Shown: piece by piece, positions 58,601 through 64,000 of the stretch
Layout: every line of letters begins with the position of its first letter
Numbering within the stretch: position 1 is the stretch's first letter
Assembly: GCA_030063045.1 (NCBI GenBank)
Contig: JAQSEB010000021.1
Coordinates: 310,001-374,000 of the forward strand
Origin: Pratylenchus scribneri
Taxonomy: Eukaryota; Nematoda; Chromadorea; Rhabditida; Pratylenchidae
DNA: 64,000 nt
Reading direction: 5' to 3'
Translations under genes and position numbers: made by a program
The notes under the pieces: model-generated
The model's database searches: none
Told to the model about the DNA's origin: nothing
The model's input: the letters and a program-made list of their open reading frames with translations, nothing else

Positions 58601-61454
58601 GTGGATGGAAACCTGCTGGAAGAGTCGGCCAAAGTTCGATTATTGATCGACAAACTGGGAGATGAGGAATATGCAAAATTCGCAGACAGCATATTGCCCA
58701 CCAAGCCCGATGAATTGCAATACAAAGATGCCATCACAAAGCTTAAGGCTTTGTTTGCCGATGATCGTTCACTGTTCGTTAGAAGGTTTGAATGCTTTCA
58801 AATTAAGCAAAATTCCGGAGAAGATATGCAATCATTTATTTCGAAAGTGAACGCGGCATGTGAAAATGCTGACCTGACTTTGACAAAAGAGACTTTAAAA
58901 TGCATGATCATGGTCGTCGGAATTCGCAATGAACACCATGATTTGAGACAAAAATGCTTATTGTTGTTGGAGGAAGCAAACAAGAAGGGAGAAGAGATGA
59001 CTTTGGCAAAACTTGGAGAAGAATGCCGAGCCTATCAATTAATTCGCGACAGTGCTCGATCACTGGCGACAAATTCTAACTCCCAAGTCAATACAATTAA
59101 TTCATATCCTCAACAATGGAAGGAAAAGAAGAATAAGAAAATGGGCAAAAATTCAAGACCCAAGAATGCAACAAAGGGCAATAATGCAAGACCCAAAAAT
59201 GCAAAATTCGAGCAAAATTCAAGTGAAGATTCAAATTCAGTGCAAGAATCTCAAGGTTCAATTCATTCAATTCCAAAAGGAAAATGCAAATCCTGTGGGG
59301 AAAAAGGTCATTTCCGCCAACAGTGCAAATTCCGAAATTCAAACTGCTATTCCTGTGGAAAGAATGGGCACATTTCGAAAGTTTGCCATTCTAATTCAAT
59401 GCAAAATTCCAAGGAAAGGAAAAGCAATTTAGTGCAAATAAATTCAGTGGAAATATCCAAGAAAGTGGAACCACATTCAGTGCAAATTAATGCTATTTCG
59501 GTCAAGAAAAATTCAAAATTCGACCATGAAAATTCAAATGAATTCGGCAATTCTAATTCGAAATTCGGCCATAAAAATTCAAAATTAGGCACTCAAGAAA
59601 TTCGCCAAATGAAATTCAGAATGGCTAATAAATTCAATGTCAAAAATGGAGCCAAATCGACAGAATTCTCTTCGGGAGAAGCAGTCCTTATTCCGAATTA
59701 TCGAAAAGATAAAATTCATTGGCTGCCAGGCAAAATTATTGAAAAAGTGGAAAATACGCCGAATTATCGTGTTTGGGTTCCATCCATTGGAATTGGAAAC
59801 AAAGTTCATCGCCACTCGAAGCAAATCCGGCGCAACAATTCAATTCAAATGGAACAATCAATGATTCCAAAAGTACAATTCATTCACAATTCAATTCCAA
59901 TTCGGAAGGATCAACGGGAAGACCAGTCCAATTTAACGCCAATCGAGGAAATTCTGGTGGACAATTCAGTGGAGGCTTCCAATGATGAATCCGGAATTCA
60001 AGAAATTTGAGGAGGAACCAAATTGAAGGGGGAGATGTTGGGTATTGGTGAATAAATTAAATTTAAATGACAATTGATCCATCCCTCTCTCATCACATGT
60101 TTCCACCCCTAGCATTTTATTATTTAAGGCGACCCATTCCCAGCCAAATTATCCAGTCTTTGTGACTTGACCAATTCATTCCAAATTCCAAGCCAATTCA
60201 TTCCCAATTCATTATTGATTATTATTTTATTATTTATTCGCAATTCATTGAATAAAACTTTATTATTATTTCTTAATTGTTGTTTGGGTTTAAATCAATC
60301 CCCATACACAACAGGATTTTATAGCTCCGGCTCCAGCTCCGAGCTCCGACCCTTCAAATTTTTAGCTCCGGCTCCAGCTCCGGGCTCCGACCATCTTTTT
60401 TTTAAGCTCCAGCTCTTGTACTAAAAATTTTTCAAAATTTGGCTCCGGCTCCGGATTCTAATAAAATAAAATTTTTTTCACCCGAAAAATTTTTATTTAC
60501 TTTTTAACTTTAAGTTTTAGATGCTTTTATATGCGAAAAAATGTTTTATAAATAGCAAATGCCAATGATGACTGAAAAGATGATAGGCAAAAAGGAAAAG
60601 TGGTCGGAGCCACAAACCGGCCAAAAATCCCTAGCTCCGGCTCCGAGCTCCGACCAATCAAATTTTAAGCTCCGGCTCCAGCTCCGAGCTCCGACCCTTA
60701 AAAATTTTAGCTCCAGCTCCAGCTCCGGCTCCGGAGCCGGAGCTGGAGCTGGAGCCGGAGCCGGAGCCGGAGCTGGCACAGCACTGTTTAATACATCCCT
60801 ACTACCTACATATATTAGTGGATCCGAGGACGGGGATTGATTACCACAGGAAAAATTTTCGAGGAATGAATTTTGGAGAACCACTCTGGGTTTGACCGAG
60901 AAAAAATCATCAGGGAAGGTTTTTATGAATCCTCGTCACCGGGGTCAAACTTTAATCTGCATATGATAATCTATCTTTCCTCAATGATGACAACTTAAGT
61001 TTAGGAAAATCAGGACGGATTTTGATTTATTTTTAATTCATTTTTTAATAAAATCGACATTTTTGTTACCCAATAAGCTTAACCCAATAAGCTTAATCTA
61101 ATATTCCATTATGGGTTATGGCTAATTAATAAGACAAGTTTAGTGTGGCCTTAAAAAATTCAACGGTTGCCAGAAAAATTAACCATATATAAAATATTTT
61201 ATCAGAATTTATTTAAAAAAACATTCCCACAGAAATTGGATGGGACAAATAATTTTGTGCTGATATTGAATGGATTTGCATTGGACAAGATGGGATTTGG
61301 CCCATTTATGTTTGAAGACATATTTGGTTTGAGGAAGATTTCCGATTCCATTTGGGTAATGTTTCATCGTGGTCAAGGAAATGAGAAATATGCGGAAATG
61401 GGATTGGACGAAAAAGTGGATGCAGTTTTTGAAATTGACAAATTTCACTTTTGA
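55604..61454 (+). CDS. G2: secreted orphan protein, paralog of G1 (314 aa), with transposon-filled intron
   Basis: Exons 55604-55679 (signal peptide MALSFSHFYLFCLLFAGG), 55882-55976, 56127-56235 (PNEYSFANIQARLQKEIG), 56509-56662 (DLAKLAVLRNDVKFCKIH, then LDEFFAVMSP), 57189-57477 (NEYVHQTPNMVITNIAM, then KRMEIKGGNIEFVAV) and 61233-61454 (NNFVLILNGFALDKMG, RKISDSIWVMFH, ending FEIDKFHF). Phases as in G1 and the frame stays open, so the coding sequence is intact. Intron 5 is 3,755 nt against 534 nt in G1 because of a nested hAT MITE and LTR element; intron 3 holds another inverted repeat. Function unknown. Confidence 0.8.
56279..56490. repeat. Inverted repeat with GTGCGCAAATGTCGG tandem units
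   Basis: GCGACATTTGCGCACCCTAC at 56279 is inverted against four copies of a 16-bp unit (GGTGCGCAAATGTCGG) at 56428-56490. The loop contains GGTTTAGGGGCTATGG words. It ends only ~18 bases before the acceptor of G2 exon 4. Confidence 0.8.
57641..57918 (+). repeat. 5' LTR
   Basis: Starts TGTTGGGTATTGG and ends CATACACAACA. Contains AATAAAAC near 57857, a possible polyadenylation signal. Same as 60036-60313. Confidence 0.95.
58400..60010 (+). CDS. Gag with two zinc knuckles fused to an integrase C-terminal tail (536 aa)
   Basis: Residues ~1-230 resemble a retrotransposon Gag/capsid region (FEKWHKRFGNHIEVDG, ALFADDRSLFVRRFECFQIK, FISKVNAACENADL). Two CCHC knuckles follow: CKSCGEKGHFRQQC from residue 296 and CYSCGKNGHISKVC from 316, which bind RNA in the family. 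After an Asn/Ser-rich linker, residues ~426-480 (GEAVLIPNYRKDKIHWLPGK... RHSKQIRRN) match the short SH3-like end of gypsy-type integrases, normally ~1,000 residues further on. Protease, reverse transcriptase, RNase H and the integrase core are absent, so an internal deletion joined gag to the end of pol in frame. The particle protein would need enzymes from a full-length relative. Confidence 0.9.
   Translation: MANLSAEQFQQLMAAITKTLQPAAQNSGTNAAALASSLSSRINTFIYDPEAGLTFEKWHKRFGNHIEVDGNLLEESAKVRLLIDKLGDEEYAKFADSILPTKPDELQYKDAITKLKALFADDRSLFVRRFECFQIKQNSGEDMQSFISKVNAACENADLTLTKETLKCMIMVVGIRNEHHDLRQKCLLLLEEANKKGEEMTLAKLGEECRAYQLIRDSARSLATNSNSQVNTINSYPQQWKEKKNKKMGKNSRPKNATKGNNARPKNAKFEQNSSEDSNSVQESQGSIHSIPKGKCKSCGEKGHFRQQCKFRNSNCYSCGKNGHISKVCHSNSMQNSKERKSNLVQINSVEISKKVEPHSVQINAISVKKNSKFDHENSNEFGNSNSKFGHKNSKLGTQEIRQMKFRMANKFNVKNGAKSTEFSSGEAVLIPNYRKDKIHWLPGKIIEKVENTPNYRVWVPSIGIGNKVHRHSKQIRRNNSIQMEQSMIPKVQFIHNSIPIRKDQREDQSNLTPIEEILVDNSVEASNDESGIQEI
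60036..60313 (+). repeat. 3' LTR
   Basis: No differences seen from the 5' LTR by eye, implying a recent insertion. Preceded by the polypurine tract and followed by GGATT. Confidence 0.95.
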
Positions 61455-61914
61455 AATATGCCCTAAATTCTGTATTTTATTCGATAATTAAGTCAATTAA
61501 TAATTCCATAAATCCGAAATAATTATATTTTATATTTTTTATAAAATATTTTTCTGGAAAAGAAATATTATCATTTTATATCCAAATTAATGTGAATCGG
61601 ATAAAATTAAATGAGTAAAATTTGCAAATTTTCATTCAATTAATCAATATTGAATCAATTCAAATATCTATAAAATATTCAAAAATCCTAGGTAAATTTA
61701 AGCTAAAAGAGGGCCGGACATCTTTCTGGGAGTGAGGGGGGCATAATCCCAAAAATGGGGCAAAATTCCCTTCGGTGGGAAAGTTAATTTGAGATCCCCA
61801 TGATTTAATTATGATTGAAAATATAAATATTATGTAATTGTACAAAATATCGAATGATGTAATGAGCAGCAAATTGATCAGTGCAAATCGATTAAAAATT
61901 CGATCATTAATTCC
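61455..61914. other. Intergenic gap between G2 and the amidating lyase gene
   Basis: About 460 bases separating the convergent 3' ends of G2 and the lyase. A short open frame at 61660-61872 has no support. Nothing else seen. Confidence 0.5.
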
Positions 61915-63669
61915 TTAATCCGACAGCAATGTGCAGAATTCTTCTCCCTCAAATGAGTTGATCAACTGCGCGGATCCCTGAAAATTTATTTTTTTTTTAA
62001 CATTCACATATTAATTTTTATTTTTCTATAATTTTCATAAATAATTTAAAAATGATTTAGACCTTTTTCCTCGCGAAATGCTGTCTCCTCATAAAATATT
62101 TAAAAACTATCATGCATATGCCAATGCCAACAATGAGAGCAAGGAAAACACAAATGAGCATTGGATATGCTAAATGAAATGGGATTTTTAATATGGCAAG
62201 TTATGACAAAATGCATGTCAGATTCGAATTTCTCCACCTTGATTAACCGTAAAAAAATATTTAAAAAAGTCCTAAAAAATTAGAGAAGCAGATTATTTAC
62301 AATTGCCAGATATGAAAATCCTCGATAAAAATTCAGCTCAATCCATTCTCAAAAATATGGAGGAAAAACGAATAAAAATACATAAACGCTTCTCTAAAAT
62401 TAATGGAATTTAGAATTTCTTAAGTCAATTGGAAAGAATCCCCAACGATAAATCGTAAAAATTAAAAATTAGTAAAAATGCACCTTCTTTCAATTGCTCA
62501 TTTCCAACGGTGGATTCAACGTCATCACCATTTGATGATTCGGTCACAATTTCAAATGCCCTAAGCAGTCCCATGCCAGAATCATTGATATCGCCCACCC
62601 AAACATTGTGGTCATTGGTAGTCAAAGAAAGGGGATTGGCGAAAGGAGAGGAATGGGCACGAAAACTGTATTGGATGAGGATACTGTTTGGAGGGACCTG
62701 TGCAGTGAAGTGATATATATAAGATTCATAAAAATAATTTTAATTTAATAATAATTGGAAACAAAAAATAAATAAATGATAACAGATTGGCTGACCAACC
62801 ACATAAATTTCAATCGATTGTTTTTGTTGCTTATTTATAGAAAATTCAGCTCGATTATCATCAAAACCAGCAAGGAATAGGAGACCAAAATCTGTATATT
62901 ACAAATGTATAGAATTGATGGTAACATTTCAGATCAAGTTATTTTGACATATATTTATTAAAAAAATCATTTGTTTTTTTGTAAAATTAATTGGAAATTG
63001 GATAATCCTGAAGTAAAAAAATGGTATTTTTTGAATTTTGAAATACTATATTTTTCCCAATATTAGACCCATATCTAATAGATGTCCTTTCTCCAATAGA
63101 CAGTAGCCCCCTTTGAAAAGAATGAAAAACAGACTACTCTCAATAATAGCTTTTTAGGATATAATAATAAAAATAATGGCGAAACAATTAATGTTTTCCT
63201 TCTTTGAAATGCTATGATATATATTGCAATCTTCCTAGTAAGTGCCTTTATAGGAATTATAGTTCAAATTATAGTTCATTATAGAGGGTTGCTGAAAAAA
63301 TCTTTGAGTCCAAAAATTTGGTAATATTTTTAATGGGAATAGGTATACCCCCCAAACCCAAATGAATTCAGGTGAATGCCCAAAAATATAATAATTTAAT
63401 TATTGAGCAAAGTCACCTTTTTGATAAGTCATCTCATATATTTTGGAGTACCATTTTGGATTGTCTATCTCGAACAACAATTCCCTGGAATTCAGTGAAA
63501 ATGCTCGAATCCTCCCATTGTCATCAGCCATGAACAATCGATTTCCAACTCCATCAATGGCAATTTTCAGATGGAAAATATTTGGTTGGAGATTTCCTCC
63601 GAAAGCATTATTATTTGGTTCACTGCCAAACTTCGCGAGCAATTGACCGTCTGAAGAAAATTGTAATAC
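61915..63669 (-). CDS. Peptidyl-alpha-hydroxyglycine amidating lyase, C-terminal half (partial)
   Basis: Exons 63417-63669, 62800-62891, 62484-62697, 62063-62169 and 61915-61977, phases 1, 0, 1, 0; earlier exons lie beyond the window. The NHL-type segments QLLAKFGSEPN... and LFMADDNGRIRAFSLNSREL match the beta-propeller of PAL, followed by LTTNDHNVWVGDINDSG, a membrane span (MLICVFLALIVGIGICMIVF) and a short tail (RRQHFARKK...EFCTLLSD). PAL (EC 4.3.2.5) completes C-terminal amidation of neuropeptides by releasing glyoxylate from the hydroxyglycine intermediate, in secretory granules. The membrane anchor resembles that of bifunctional PAM; whether the monooxygenase half is upstream cannot be seen here. 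Confidence 0.8.
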
Positions 63670-63940
63670 CTGTTAGGGACATTTTTTATAATTTTAAATA
63701 TTAATAGAAAAATTTTTTTGACCATAAATTTTTTAAAAAATTTGTTCGGACGAATTCAATAAATAAAATAGAACTATAGAAAATGAATATAACAATTTGT
63801 TCATTCATAAATTTTATAAAAAAATTCTACCTAATTTCAAAATAGACCCTCTCCCCTCTGGGGAATTGCACGGGAATGCCTTATAAGCAATGAGGAGTAA
63901 TGAGTGAATGAAGAGTAAGTAAAGTAATGAGGCAAAAAAA

Positions 63941-64000
63941 ACACATGGACTGTCCATGTGTTTTGCTTCTTCAAAAAAGATGAACACATGGACTGTCCAT
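63941..64000. repeat. Repeated 21-bp palindrome at the window end
   Basis: ACACATGGACTGTCCATGTG (63941 onward, plus T) is a perfect palindrome around a central T, and begins again at 63984, cut off by the window edge. Spacing 43 bp, suggesting a tandem array continuing outside. Confidence 0.8.

Larger units (their letters stand above)
57641..60313 (+). mobile_element. Non-autonomous LTR retrotransposon (Ty3/gypsy-like), 2,673 bp
   Basis: LTRs at 57641-57918 and 60036-60313 (278 bp each, TG...CA ends) look identical base for base. The 5-bp duplication GGATT flanks them (57636-57640, 60314-60318). A primer-binding site TGGCGCAGTCAGC starts at 57923, consistent with priming by the 3' end of a serine tRNA (…GACTGCGCCA), and a polypurine tract AAGGGGGAGA directly precedes the 3' LTR (60026-60035). 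The only long frame is the Gag-integrase-tail ORF. Confidence 0.95.
57620..60786. mobile_element. hAT-type MITE split by an LTR retrotransposon
   Basis: Ends CAGTGCTGTGCC (57620-57631) and GGCACAGCACTG (60775-60786) are perfect 12-bp inverted repeats, and TTTAATAC flanks both (57612-57619, 60787-60794): a textbook 8-bp hAT duplication. Without the insertion the MITE is ~490 bp, mostly GGCTCCAGCTCC-type repeats (60318-60774). It has no transposase. Confidence 0.95.

Overview
This is a eukaryotic window, very AT-rich, with short GT-AG introns. Nothing looks bacterial. The gene content points to a nematode: a 365-residue chemoreceptor-type seven-transmembrane protein, a tailless-like nuclear receptor DNA-binding domain, a Groucho WD40 fragment, a peptidyl-alpha-hydroxyglycine amidating lyase with a C-terminal membrane anchor, and many small secreted proteins. 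The low GC, many secreted orphan genes and heavy load of small inverted-repeat transposons would fit a plant-parasitic tylenchid such as a root-knot nematode, but the genus is an inference.

Region 1 (0.7-33.7 kb) is the most striking part. It is a same-strand (minus) array of two alternating gene families. Family E is a secreted cysteine-containing family I do not recognise: a signal-peptide exon, a helix-rich exon of about 342 nt (motif LETRIVQTEL, later ECFSMNK), an exon starting near QKCLLDFLVNSKF and ending in ...GF..LKKCEQ, and a short final exon. Family R encodes small RING-H2 proteins (CxxC...C-G-H-x2-H-x2-C...CxxC) with a short N-terminal 'K' exon (KEKIDAMKLLKYFN...QLFL). Reading from right to left the order is E1-K-E2 (fused), R2, E3, R3, E4, R4, E5, R5, R8, E6, K-E7. 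An R start codon lies only 12-52 nt after each E stop and is preceded by an acceptor-like site, so E and R pairs may be SL trans-spliced operons. All splice phases were worked out by hand and close.

Region 2 (33.7-49 kb) holds a Groucho C-terminal fragment, two small gene fragments (one MATH-like), a mariner-type MITE, a DNA-binding-domain-only nuclear receptor, a 320-residue secreted orphan (S), and the chemoreceptor with a tRNA-Arg(TCG) in its first intron. An upstream sequence block with the core TTGGCAAAAGTGCGCGTCC occurs before E1, E3, E4 and S, which are otherwise unrelated in sequence, and is a candidate shared promoter module.

Region 3 (52.7-61.5 kb, plus strand) holds two paralogous secreted-protein genes, G1 and G2, with the same exon structure. 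The last intron of G2 carries a hAT-type MITE (8-bp duplication), which in turn carries an LTR retrotransposon with identical-looking LTRs and a 5-bp duplication. Its only ORF joins a Gag with two zinc knuckles to the tail of an integrase, with protease, reverse transcriptase and integrase core missing.

Region 4 (61.9-64 kb, minus) is the 3' half of the amidating lyase gene, which runs off the window. At least ten inverted-repeat or MITE-like elements are scattered through introns and upstream regions. About 49-52.7 kb is empty AT-rich sequence.
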